Below are positions 32,659-40,750 of a stretch of 64,000 bases of DNA, one piece after another (the first letter of the stretch is position 1; each line of letters begins with the position of its first letter). The translations under genes were made by a program, and so were the position numbers. This stretch comes from Pelomonas parva (GTDB lineage: Bacteria > Pseudomonadota > Gammaproteobacteria > Burkholderiales > Burkholderiaceae_C). The stretch lies in the NCBI RefSeq assembly GCF_043555835.1, contig NZ_JBIGHV010000003.1:186001-250000 (forward strand), given 5' to 3'. Below the pieces are notes generated by a model, which saw nothing but the letters and a program-made list of their open reading frames with translations, was not told the origin of the DNA and searched no databases.

Positions 32659-33413
32659 CTGCACTGACTGCCCTGATCGCCGATGACGAGGAGGCCCCTC
32701 GCGAACAACTGCGCGCCGCGCTGGCCAGGCTCTGGCCCGAGCTGAAGCTGGTCGCCGCCAGCAGCAACGGCGCCGAGGCCTGGGACGACTGCCTGGCGCA
32801 CGAGCCGGCCATCGCCTTCCTCGACATCCGCATGCCCGGCCTGACCGGGCTGGAGGTGGCGCGCCGCTTGTCCGCGCTGGCTGCGCCGCCGCTGATCGTG
32901 TTCGTCACGGCCTTCGACGACCACGCACTGGCCGCCTTCGACGCCGGCGCAGTGGACTATGTGCTCAAGCCGGTCGACGACGAACGCCTGGCCCAGGCAC
33001 TGGCCAGGCTGCGCGCGCGGCTGGCCCAGCCGGCGCCCGACACGGCGGCGCTGCAGCGGCTGCTTGCCGGCCTTGTGCAACCCAGGCCAGTGGCCCGCCC
33101 CATCCAGGCCGGCGTGGGCCGCGAGGTGGTGCTGATCCCGCCGGAGGAGGTCATCTACTTCGAGGCCGATGCACGCTACACCCGCGTCGTGCACAGCGGC
33201 GGCGAGGCACTGATCCGCACGCCGCTGCGTGAGCTGCTGACCCAGCTGGACCCCGAGCAGTTCTGGCAGATCCACCGCAGCGTGCTCGTCAACAGCCGCT
33301 GCATCGCGCGCGCCGTGCGCGTGGACGAAGGCACCATGGTCGTCACGCTGCGCGGGCGGGACGAGAAGCTGCCGGTGTCGCGGCAGTTCCAGGCGCTGTT
33401 CAAGGGTCAATAA
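32655..33413 (+). CDS. LytTR-family response regulator
   Basis: 252 residues. The receiver domain has the acidic pair DDEE near residue 10, the phospho-acceptor Asp in FLDIRMPG (~57) and the conserved lysine in VLKPVDD (~105). The C-terminal LytTR DNA-binding domain spans ~145-250 (VIYFEADARYTRV, FWQIHRSVLVN). It is coupled by ATGA to the LytS-type kinase and should be its target. LytTR regulators often act on a few nearby genes, which makes the M14 carboxypeptidase 110 bases downstream a possible target; no direct repeat typical of LytTR sites was identified. Confidence 0.93.
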   Translation: MTALTALIADDEEAPREQLRAALARLWPELKLVAASSNGAEAWDDCLAHEPAIAFLDIRMPGLTGLEVARRLSALAAPPLIVFVTAFDDHALAAFDAGAVDYVLKPVDDERLAQALARLRARLAQPAPDTAALQRLLAGLVQPRPVARPIQAGVGREVVLIPPEEVIYFEADARYTRVVHSGGEALIRTPLRELLTQLDPEQFWQIHRSVLVNSRCIARAVRVDEGTMVVTLRGRDEKLPVSRQFQALFKGQ

Positions 33414-33523
33414 AGACCAAAGCTCGGGGCAAACCCTGGGGGAGCGGGGGGGGCGAGTTCGGACAATCCGCGCCACCAGAGAAGCCCCTAAATCGTGGGG
33501 GCGCCCAAACCAACAAGCACACC

Positions 33524-35242
33524 ATGCCCAGCGCCCTGCCCAACCCACGCTTTGACCACTTCTACCGCTACGACGAGCTGACGGCGCTGCTGTTTGCCTA
33601 CGCCGAGGCACGGCCCAACCTCGTGTCGGTGCGCTCCATCGGCAAGAGCTACGAGGGCCGCGACATCTGGGTCGTCGTCGTCACGAACCTGGCCAGCGGC
33701 ATGGACATCGACAAGCCGGCGCTCTGGGTGGACGGCAACATCCACGCGGCCGAGCTGACGGCGTCCACCACTTGCCTGTACTACCTGCACCACCTGCTGC
33801 TGCAGCATGGCGGCAGCGGCGCCGACGCGGCACAGGTCAACCGCCTGCTGGACACGCGCACCCTCTACCTCGTGCCGCGCCTGAACCCCGACGGCGCCGA
33901 GCTGGCCCTGGCCGAGCGGCCGCGCCACATCCGCAGCTCCACGCGGCCCTACCCCTACACCGAGGAGCCGGTCGACGGCCTGACGCCCGAAGACGTGGAC
34001 GGCGACGGCCGCATCCTGACGATGCGCGTGCCCGACCCGCATGGCGGCTACAAGAAGCACGCCGGCGACCCGCGCCTGATGGTGCCGCGCGAGCCGGGCG
34101 AGTTCGGCGGCGAGTACTACCGCCTCATCCCCGAGGGCTTCATCAAGAACCATGACGGCCTGACCGTCAAGCTCAACGGCGACCGCGAGGGGCTGGACCT
34201 GAACCGCAACTTCCCCGGCGAATGGCGCCAGGAGTTCCAGCAGGTCGGTGCCGGCCCCTACCCGACCAGCGAACCCGAGGTGCGGGCGATGGTGGACTTC
34301 ATCGTCCAGCACCCCAACATCGGCGCAGCGGTGAGCTTCCACACGCACAGCGGCGTCATCCTGCGGCCTTGCGGCACGCGCAGCGACAAGGACATGACGC
34401 CGGACGACCTGCGCCTGTTCCAGAAGTTCTCGGCCCTGGGCGAAAAGCACACCGGCTATCCGGCGATCAGCATCTACGAGGACTTCCGCTACGACCCCAA
34501 GGACGTCATCACCGGCACGCAGGACTGGGTGTACGAGCACCTGGGCGCGCTGTTCTGGGTGGTGGAGCTGTGGTCGCCCAAGAAGGAAGCCGGCATCGAC
34601 GACAACCGCTGGATCGACTGGTACCGGGAGCATCCGGTCGAGGACGACTTGAAGCTGCTGAAGTGGAGCGACGAGCAATGCGGCGGCAAGGCGCATGTCG
34701 AGTGGACGCCGTTCCAGCATCCGCAGCTGGGTGCCGTGGAGATCGGTGGCTGGGACAAGATGAACTACTGGCGCAACCCGCCGCCGGCGCTGCGCGAACG
34801 CGAGGCGGCGCGCTTCCCGGCCTGGATGACGCAGGTGGCGATGAGCCTGCCCCAGCTGGAGCTGATCCGCACCGAGGTGCGCGCGCTGGGCCCCGACATG
34901 TGGCGCGTGCGCCTGGCCGTGGCCAATGCGGGCTACCTGCCGGCCTACGTGACGCAGCGCGCGCTGGAGCGCAAGACGGTGCGCGGCGTGATGTTCGAGA
35001 TCCACATGCCCACGGGCGACCCGACCATCAGCCTGGTCAGTGGCAAGGAGCGCATCGAAGGCCCGCAGCTGGAAGGCCATGCGCCCAGGCAGAGCCAGCT
35101 GGCCTTCCTGCCGAGCAAACAGCCCACCGGCGACCGCGCGGTGGCCGAATGGGTGGTGCGTGCGCCGGTAGGCACGCGGCTGGCGTTGAGCGCCAGCGCG
35201 GAGCGGGCGGGCATTGTTCGGACCGAGGTTGTCCTCGACTAA
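33524..35242 (+). CDS. M14 family zinc carboxypeptidase
   Basis: 572 residues. Metallocarboxypeptidases remove C-terminal residues from peptides. Zinc ligands are His74 and Glu77 (NIHAAE) and His273 (SFHTHSG); the catalytic glutamate is Glu348 in FWVVELW. DLNRNFPGEW and the YPTSEPE segment are typical of the M14 substrate pocket. The last ~170 residues are beta-rich and lie outside the catalytic domain. No signal peptide is visible, so the enzyme is probably cytoplasmic, unusual for M14. Alternative: a peptidoglycan-peptide amidase-like role. Confidence 0.9.
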   Translation: MPSALPNPRFDHFYRYDELTALLFAYAEARPNLVSVRSIGKSYEGRDIWVVVVTNLASGMDIDKPALWVDGNIHAAELTASTTCLYYLHHLLLQHGGSGADAAQVNRLLDTRTLYLVPRLNPDGAELALAERPRHIRSSTRPYPYTEEPVDGLTPEDVDGDGRILTMRVPDPHGGYKKHAGDPRLMVPREPGEFGGEYYRLIPEGFIKNHDGLTVKLNGDREGLDLNRNFPGEWRQEFQQVGAGPYPTSEPEVRAMVDFIVQHPNIGAAVSFHTHSGVILRPCGTRSDKDMTPDDLRLFQKFSALGEKHTGYPAISIYEDFRYDPKDVITGTQDWVYEHLGALFWVVELWSPKKEAGIDDNRWIDWYREHPVEDDLKLLKWSDEQCGGKAHVEWTPFQHPQLGAVEIGGWDKMNYWRNPPPALREREAARFPAWMTQVAMSLPQLELIRTEVRALGPDMWRVRLAVANAGYLPAYVTQRALERKTVRGVMFEIHMPTGDPTISLVSGKERIEGPQLEGHAPRQSQLAFLPSKQPTGDRAVAEWVVRAPVGTRLALSASAERAGIVRTEVVLD

Positions 35243-35319
35243 GTACGCAAAAATGTACGCACACTTGAAGAAAAAGTGATTCAATTCAATGAATTACAAA
35301 CCTATTCAAGTGCGCAATT
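35243..35319 (+). promoter_or_regulatory. AT-rich promoter region of the Fic gene with an inverted repeat
   Basis: These 77 bases are far AT-richer than the flanking genes. CACTTGAA (35262-35269) and TTCAAGTG (35305-35312) form a perfect 8-base inverted repeat with 35 bases between, and TACGCA-type repeats sit further upstream. The layout would suit a looping or paired operator around the fic promoter. Confidence 0.45.
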
Positions 35320-36528
35320 TTGCCTGCACTCTATAACTCGCCCCATCAGTTTGAGCCGCTCCTCCCCCGGGAGGCCCAGCTTGAACCCCTGCTGTCCCAG
35401 GCCCATGACCTGAGCGCGGCCGCACTCAGTCTCGTCAGCCAACCCGCGCCCGACGTGCTGCGCGGCCTGCTGCGGGCGATGAATTCCTACTACTCCAACC
35501 GCATCGAGGGCCAGCACACCCGGCCGCTCGAACTGGAGCAGGCGCTCAGACAGGACTTCTCGGCCGACGCCAAGCTGGCCGCGCGGCAACGCCTGGCGCT
35601 GGCGCATATCGCCGCCGAAGCCGCGCTTGAACCCCGCTTTACCGGCGAGGCCGGCCTGCGCCAGCTCTACACGCCGGCCGCGCTGGGCGAGCTGCATCAC
35701 GCGCTGTTTGCACGCCTGCCCGAAGCCGACCTGCGCACCGACGAGGGCGAGGCCATCACGCCCGGCCAGCTGCGCAGCCGCGATGTGCAGGTGGGCCGCC
35801 ATATTGCCCCCGCCGCCGCCAGCCTGCCCGGCCTGATCGAGCGCTGGGGCCAGGTCTACAGCGGCGTGCGCCGGGGCGAGGCCAGCCTGGTGGCGCTGGC
35901 GGCGGCGCACCAGCGCCTGGGCTGGGTCCACCCCTTCATCGACGGCAATGGCCGCGTGATGCGGCTGCACACCCATCTGGCGCTGGGCGCGCTGGGCTAC
36001 ACCCGAGGGCTTTGGTCGCCACTGCGCGGTTTTGCGCGCAGCGTGGAGCGCTACTACGCGCTGATTGCCGCCGCTGACGAAGCCCGCCGGGGCGACCTGG
36101 ACGGCCGGGGCAACCTCAGCGAGGCCGCGCTGGTGGACTGGATCGCCTATGTGCTGGACATCTGCCTGGACCAGACCCGCTTCATGACCGGCCTGCTGCA
36201 GCTCTCCGCCATGGAGGGCCGCATCGCCGCCTGCCTGCATTTCGAGCAGACCTCGCTCAAGAGCGGCGTGCGCATCGAGGCGCTGCGGCCGCTGCACTAC
36301 CTGTTCCTGAGCAGTGCCTCACTGGAGCGCGGCGACTTCAAGCGCATGACCGGCCTGGGCGAACGCACCGCCACCAGCCTGCTGACGGCCCTGCTCAAGC
36401 GCGGTCTGCTGGCCAGCGACTCGCCCCAGGGCCAGGTGCGCTTCGGGCTGCCGCTGCATGCGCTGCGCTTCTACTTTCCGGCGCTGTGGCCGGAGGCGGA
36501 GGCCGATGTGGCGCAGGCCGGCCGCTGA
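35320..36528 (+). CDS. Fic-domain protein, class II (AMPylator type)
   Basis: 402 residues from a TTG at 35320; no in-frame ATG or GTG precedes it before a stop at 35290. The full Fic motif HPFIDGNGR lies at 204-212, with the catalytic His204 intact, so transfer of AMP from ATP to a target hydroxyl is expected. An inhibitory-helix motif SNRIEG at 59-64 precedes it, marking a class II Fic whose glutamate (Glu63) blocks ATP until released. The last ~100 residues contain a winged-helix-like segment (KRMTGLGERTATSLLTALLKRGLL), common in Fic proteins that bind DNA or self-regulate. Target unknown. Confidence 0.9.
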   Translation: MPALYNSPHQFEPLLPREAQLEPLLSQAHDLSAAALSLVSQPAPDVLRGLLRAMNSYYSNRIEGQHTRPLELEQALRQDFSADAKLAARQRLALAHIAAEAALEPRFTGEAGLRQLYTPAALGELHHALFARLPEADLRTDEGEAITPGQLRSRDVQVGRHIAPAAASLPGLIERWGQVYSGVRRGEASLVALAAAHQRLGWVHPFIDGNGRVMRLHTHLALGALGYTRGLWSPLRGFARSVERYYALIAAADEARRGDLDGRGNLSEAALVDWIAYVLDICLDQTRFMTGLLQLSAMEGRIAACLHFEQTSLKSGVRIEALRPLHYLFLSSASLERGDFKRMTGLGERTATSLLTALLKRGLLASDSPQGQVRFGLPLHALRFYFPALWPEAEADVAQAGR

Positions 36529-37194
36529 TCAGTCGGCAGGCCGCTCGCTCTCCTGGGCGGCAATCACCGCCGCCCGCCACAACCGCGCCGGGATGAAGGT
36601 ACGCAGCTGCTCCATGGCCTTGGCGACGAGTGCCGGGTGCAGGCCATGGTCCAGGTGCGGCAGCACATCGGCCGTCACATCGGCGCCCAGGTCGACCAGC
36701 GCCTGGGCGGCGTCGACCACATGGCGGTACGAAAAACGCTGGTCCGCCAGGCCATGCAGCAGGTGCACGCAGACATCCTGCGGCGCATGCTCGGGCCGCG
36801 ACAGATAGCCGCCGGCAAAGGCCAGCACGCGGCCCACCAGGGCTGGTTCGGCCTGCACCGCCTCCAGCGCCAGCAACGCGCCGTCACCCAGGCCGGCCAG
36901 GGCCACGCGCTCCCAGGGCAGGCCCAGCTTGCCGGCCTCTCCGCGCAGGCGGGCTATCAGCTGCGGCAGCGCGGCCTCCACACCCACCGGCCCGGTCTCG
37001 CCCAGCCACCAGCGGCAGCGGCCTTCGGCATCGCGCAGCGGCGGGTGCAGCGTCAGCGTGGCGGCGTTCGGGTACTGGCCTTGCAGCGCGGCAGCCAGCG
37101 GGGCCAGCGTGTCCGGGCCGTCGGGCGCGAGGCCGCTGTCGGGCAGCAACACAAACAGCAGGTCCGGGGCGGTGGCGTCTTGGCGAGGGGTCAT
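36529..37194 (-). CDS. YpfH-like alpha/beta hydrolase lacking the catalytic serine
   Basis: 221 residues. Overall similarity to YpfH and the phospholipase/carboxylesterase family is clear (ALEAVQAEPALVGRVLAFAGGY; HLLHG; HLDHGLH). The nucleophile elbow that normally reads GFSQG is GLGDG at 101-105, putting Gly103 where the serine belongs. The oxyanion HG motif near the N-terminus is also altered (LPDSG). The aspartate and histidine positions are still plausible. It is therefore either a non-catalytic binding protein or a decaying gene, although the frame is intact. It converges on the Fic gene with no gap. Confidence 0.8.
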   Translation of the reverse strand: MTPRQDATAPDLLFVLLPDSGLAPDGPDTLAPLAAALQGQYPNAATLTLHPPLRDAEGRCRWWLGETGPVGVEAALPQLIARLRGEAGKLGLPWERVALAGLGDGALLALEAVQAEPALVGRVLAFAGGYLSRPEHAPQDVCVHLLHGLADQRFSYRHVVDAAQALVDLGADVTADVLPHLDHGLHPALVAKAMEQLRTFIPARLWRAAVIAAQESERPAD

Positions 37195-37623
37195 GAACGG
37201 GATTTTCGGTGCGGCCGGGATATTTTTTCAACTGCGTAAAAAATCATGGCCGAATATTTGCGACCCAGTAAGAAAGCCGGCATCGAGAGATTTCAAGGAC
37301 ATTTGATTTCGCCGGCCGAGCTTGCTTGGTTCGCAGTATGCGAAGGTTTCCGTGAGTATTCACCCGCCCGACCAGCTGGTCGCGCAGGCAGCCGCACACC
37401 CGCCGCCCGCCGCCGGGCAAAGCGCCTGCTTTGTTGGCTACTTGCAACAAAGCCGTCACACGGCCTAGGCCGGATGGATCGGTAATGACCCTAGATCCGT
37501 GCTGAAGGTCACATGTAACCAAGGCCACCCCCTAGCATGAAACTTCGTTGACGAGCCGCTGGCTGCGCTGCCCTACCCGGATGGCGGATGGCTTTGAAAC
37601 GCACCCCCTTGACGGACCCATTT
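37195..37623. promoter_or_regulatory. 429-base gene-free region before the second TonB receptor
   Basis: No convincing gene is seen. The first ~70 bases are AT-rich and probably hold the promoter of the divergent YpfH-like gene. A perfect 9-base inverted repeat, GCTTTGTTG...CAACAAAGC with an 8-base loop, lies at 37428-37453. GAAGGTCACATGT at 37504-37516 recurs upstream of the first TonB receptor. The rest is probably the receptor promoter and leader. Confidence 0.5.
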
Positions 37624-40600
37624 ATGCCCACCCAATCCTCCAGTTTCAAACCCGTTCAAAAACCCATCGCCCTGGCGGTTCTCGGCCTGATGTTTGCGCA
37701 GCATGCTGCAGCACAACAAACCCCGGCCGACAGTAACAAGCCGGCGACCACGGCTGAAACTCCCGCAGCGAAGCCGGCAGCGACCAAGCTGGATACCGTC
37801 GTCGTCACGTCCGGCTCCCGCATCAAGCGCGATGTGTTCAGCTCGCCGGCGCCCATCCAGATCATCAAGAACGAAGACGCCGCACTGGCGGGCTTCACGT
37901 CCACAGCCCAGGTGCTGCAGAGCACGTCCGTGACCAGCGGCCAGGGCCAGATCAACGCCGCGTTCGGCGGCTACGTCACCGACGGCGGCCCGGGCGCCAA
38001 CACCGTGGGTCTGCGCGGCTTCGGCCCGACCCGCTCGCTGGTGCTGCTGAACGGCCGCCGCATGTCGCCGTCCGGCACCCGCGGCTCGGTCGGCGCCGCC
38101 GACCTGAACACGCTGCCCAATTCCATCGTCGACCGCATCGAAGTGCTGAAGGACGGCGCCTCGTCCATCTACGGCTCCGACGCCGTAGCCGGTGTGATCA
38201 ACATCATCACCCGCAAGGACCTGGACTCCATCCGTCTCGACGCCGGCGCCACCGCCACCGAGCACGGCGGCGGCAATGCCTACAACTTCTCCATCGCCGG
38301 CGGCCTGATCAAGGACAGCTACCGCGTGCTGGCGTCGTACAACTTCAACGACAACCAGGCACAGACGCTGGGCGATCGCGACTGGACCCGTTGCAACACG
38401 ACCTACCAGCGCACGGTCGCTGGCGGTGTCGTCGGCGGCTGGGGCAGCGCCGACTACGTCGATCCGAAGACCGGCAAGCCCAAGTGCTACCCGACCGGCC
38501 AGACCGGCGAGAACGGTGTGACCATCAACACCATCGGCACGTTTGACCCGTTGACGAACATCGCTTCTGTCCCCGCAGCCCTGCGCGGGACAACCGTTGG
38601 CGTTGCAGCGCCAGGAGCCGTGGGTACCAACTTCAACCGCTGGCGTCCGAACGCCGCCGTGACGACGGGCCTGGTCGGCTACGAAGGCGTCGGCGGCGGC
38701 GCGACCACCAGCCTGCACCCGCGCGACACCTTCGACGAGCGCATGCTGAACAACACGCTGCTGTCGCCGATCCGCAACCACAACTTCTACGCCGAAGGCT
38801 CCATGGACCTGGCGGCCATGGGCGACGCCGAGCTGTACGGTGAACTGCTGTTCAACCGCCGCGAATCCTCGCAGGTGGGCTTCCGCCAGCTGTCGCTGGA
38901 CTATGCCAAGGGTAGCCCGCTGCTGCCGGCCAGCCTGGCCTTCAGCACGGTCCAGACCGCCCCGACGCTGATCACCAACGGCTTGGCGCTGGGCGTGCGC
39001 GGCTTCATCGGTGCCGGCAACAGCTACTCCAGCCAGGAAGTGGACTTCACGCGCGCCGTCGTCGGCCTGCGTGGCTCGTTCGGCAAGATCAACTGGGATT
39101 ACGACGTCTCGGCGGTCCATTCCGAAAGCAGCGGCTCCTACACGTTCGACGGCTTCACGACCAGCAAGCTGGCGCAGAGCCTGAACGTCGTGGCCAACGG
39201 CAGCGGCGGCTTCAACTGCGTGGACACCAGCAATGGCTGCGTGGCCGCACCGGCACTGACCACCGACATCATTGCCGGCAAGCTGCCGGCGGCCTGGCTG
39301 GGCTTTGTCTACGGCAACTTCGTCGGCAACACGAAGTACAAGGAGACCGTGGTCACGGCCTCCACGACCGGCAAGCTGTTCAAGCTGCCCTATGGCGACG
39401 TGAAGGGCGCGTTCGGCGCAGAGTTCCGCAAGGCCTCCATCGACGACACGCCGTCGGAAGCCATGCAGACGGCTGCCATCTACAACTTCACGTCGAGCGG
39501 GGTGACCCGCGGCAGCGACCAGGCCACCGATGTGTTCGCCGAGCTGGAAGTGCCGCTGCTCAAGGACATCACGATGGCCAAGGAGCTGACGATGAACCTG
39601 TCGGCTCGCCGTGCGGACTACAAGTCCTATGGCTCGGGCTCGACCCACAAGATCGGCGCGCTGTGGGCCCCATCAGGCTGGATCTCGGTGCGCGGCACCA
39701 GCGGCACGTCCTACCGCGCCCCGGCGCTGTTCGAGCAGTTCGTGGGTGCCACGACCGGCTTCATTGCGTCGACGAGTGACCCGTGCAACGACTACAGCAC
39801 CAAGGGTGCCGTGCGCGCGGCCAACTGCGCCAGCGAAGGCCTGCCGACCACGTTCCTGCAGACCAACAGCATCACCTCGATCACCTCGGGTGGCGCCACC
39901 TCCGGGCTGGCTGCAGAGACCTCCAGGAACTCCTCGTGGGGCATCATCCTGCAGCCGAGCCTGCCGACCGGCTGGGGTGACCTGTCGCTCGCGGTGGACC
40001 GCTTCGACGTCAAGGTGGAGAACGGCGTCGACCGCAGCGGCCCGGGCAACATCCTGACCAAGTGCTACGACGATCCGGGCTTCCGTGCCGCTGGCGGCTT
40101 CTGCCGCCTGGTGACCCGCAGCACGGCCAACAACGCGCTGACGGTCAACAACAGCTACGTGAACCTGGCCACGGACGTCGTCCGCGGCTATGAATTCAAC
40201 GTGCGCTACACGAACGAGGTAGGCCCCGGCAAGCTGCGTGTGAACATGATGGCCACCGAGTACAAGGAGCAGTCGAGCAAGCTGTTCGTGACCGATGCGC
40301 TGCGCGACACCAACGGCACCCTCGGTTCGCCGGCCTGGTCGGGCGCGATGGACCTGAACTACACGGTCAAGGGCTGGAACCTGTACTACGGCCTGGAGTG
40401 GGTCGGCAAGATGTCCAACTACGGCTACTACGGCCTGGACGCCGCCACCAGCCCGTTCAAGCTGGACACGCCGGACTACTTCCTGCACTCGCTGTCGCTG
40501 TCCTACAGCGACTCGGTGAGCAAGTGGAAGGTGACCGGCGGCGTGCGCAACATCGCCGACAAGAACCCGCCGCAGATCTCCGCAGCCACCACCTACGGCA

Positions 40601-40686
40601 CCAACCGCATCGGCAATGCGCCGCTGTACAGCGGCATGGACCTGCAAGGCCGCCGCTTCTTCATGAACGTCTCCAAGACCTTCTGA
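37624..40686 (+). CDS. TonB-dependent outer-membrane receptor (large)
   Basis: 1020 residues from the ATG at 37624. The signal peptide ends at AQHAAAQQ (~34) and is followed by a ~30-residue Ala/Pro/Thr-rich linker and the TonB-box region LDTVVVTSGSRIKR. The plug (~75-200) has RSLVLLNGRRM and GASSIYGSDAVAGVIN. The barrel ends with ...RRFFMNVSKTF, the outer-membrane C-terminal signature. The exported S9 peptidase encoded just after the terminator suggests that this receptor takes up peptides or a peptide-containing ligand. It shares its plug style with the receptor at 24043 but is longer and not a recent duplicate. Confidence 0.93.
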   Translation: MPTQSSSFKPVQKPIALAVLGLMFAQHAAAQQTPADSNKPATTAETPAAKPAATKLDTVVVTSGSRIKRDVFSSPAPIQIIKNEDAALAGFTSTAQVLQSTSVTSGQGQINAAFGGYVTDGGPGANTVGLRGFGPTRSLVLLNGRRMSPSGTRGSVGAADLNTLPNSIVDRIEVLKDGASSIYGSDAVAGVINIITRKDLDSIRLDAGATATEHGGGNAYNFSIAGGLIKDSYRVLASYNFNDNQAQTLGDRDWTRCNTTYQRTVAGGVVGGWGSADYVDPKTGKPKCYPTGQTGENGVTINTIGTFDPLTNIASVPAALRGTTVGVAAPGAVGTNFNRWRPNAAVTTGLVGYEGVGGGATTSLHPRDTFDERMLNNTLLSPIRNHNFYAEGSMDLAAMGDAELYGELLFNRRESSQVGFRQLSLDYAKGSPLLPASLAFSTVQTAPTLITNGLALGVRGFIGAGNSYSSQEVDFTRAVVGLRGSFGKINWDYDVSAVHSESSGSYTFDGFTTSKLAQSLNVVANGSGGFNCVDTSNGCVAAPALTTDIIAGKLPAAWLGFVYGNFVGNTKYKETVVTASTTGKLFKLPYGDVKGAFGAEFRKASIDDTPSEAMQTAAIYNFTSSGVTRGSDQATDVFAELEVPLLKDITMAKELTMNLSARRADYKSYGSGSTHKIGALWAPSGWISVRGTSGTSYRAPALFEQFVGATTGFIASTSDPCNDYSTKGAVRAANCASEGLPTTFLQTNSITSITSGGATSGLAAETSRNSSWGIILQPSLPTGWGDLSLAVDRFDVKVENGVDRSGPGNILTKCYDDPGFRAAGGFCRLVTRSTANNALTVNNSYVNLATDVVRGYEFNVRYTNEVGPGKLRVNMMATEYKEQSSKLFVTDALRDTNGTLGSPAWSGAMDLNYTVKGWNLYYGLEWVGKMSNYGYYGLDAATSPFKLDTPDYFLHSLSLSYSDSVSKWKVTGGVRNIADKNPPQISAATTYGTNRIGNAPLYSGMDLQGRRFFMNVSKTF

Positions 40687-40703
40687 TAAGCCAACGCTCC
40701 ATC

Positions 40704-40736
40704 GCCCTGGCAACCCCGGTTGCCAGGGCTTTTTTT
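40704..40736 (+). terminator. Intrinsic terminator after the second TonB receptor
   Basis: GCCCTGGCAACC pairs with GGTTGCCAGGGC over a short CC loop, followed by seven T residues. It lies between the receptor and the S9 peptidase, 15 bases before the peptidase ATG, so peptidase expression needs read-through or its own promoter inside the receptor gene. Confidence 0.92.
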
Positions 40737-40750
40737 CAGGTGTGATTTCC

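Noticed and set aside
33414..33523. GCCCC...GGGGC hairpin near 33494 as a terminator after the response regulator
   Set aside because: Short stem and no T-tract; left unassigned.
37246..37485. Possible 79-residue gene starting at 37246
   Set aside because: No recognisable domain, no ribosome site, Arg/Ala-rich second half crossing an inverted repeat; treated as chance.
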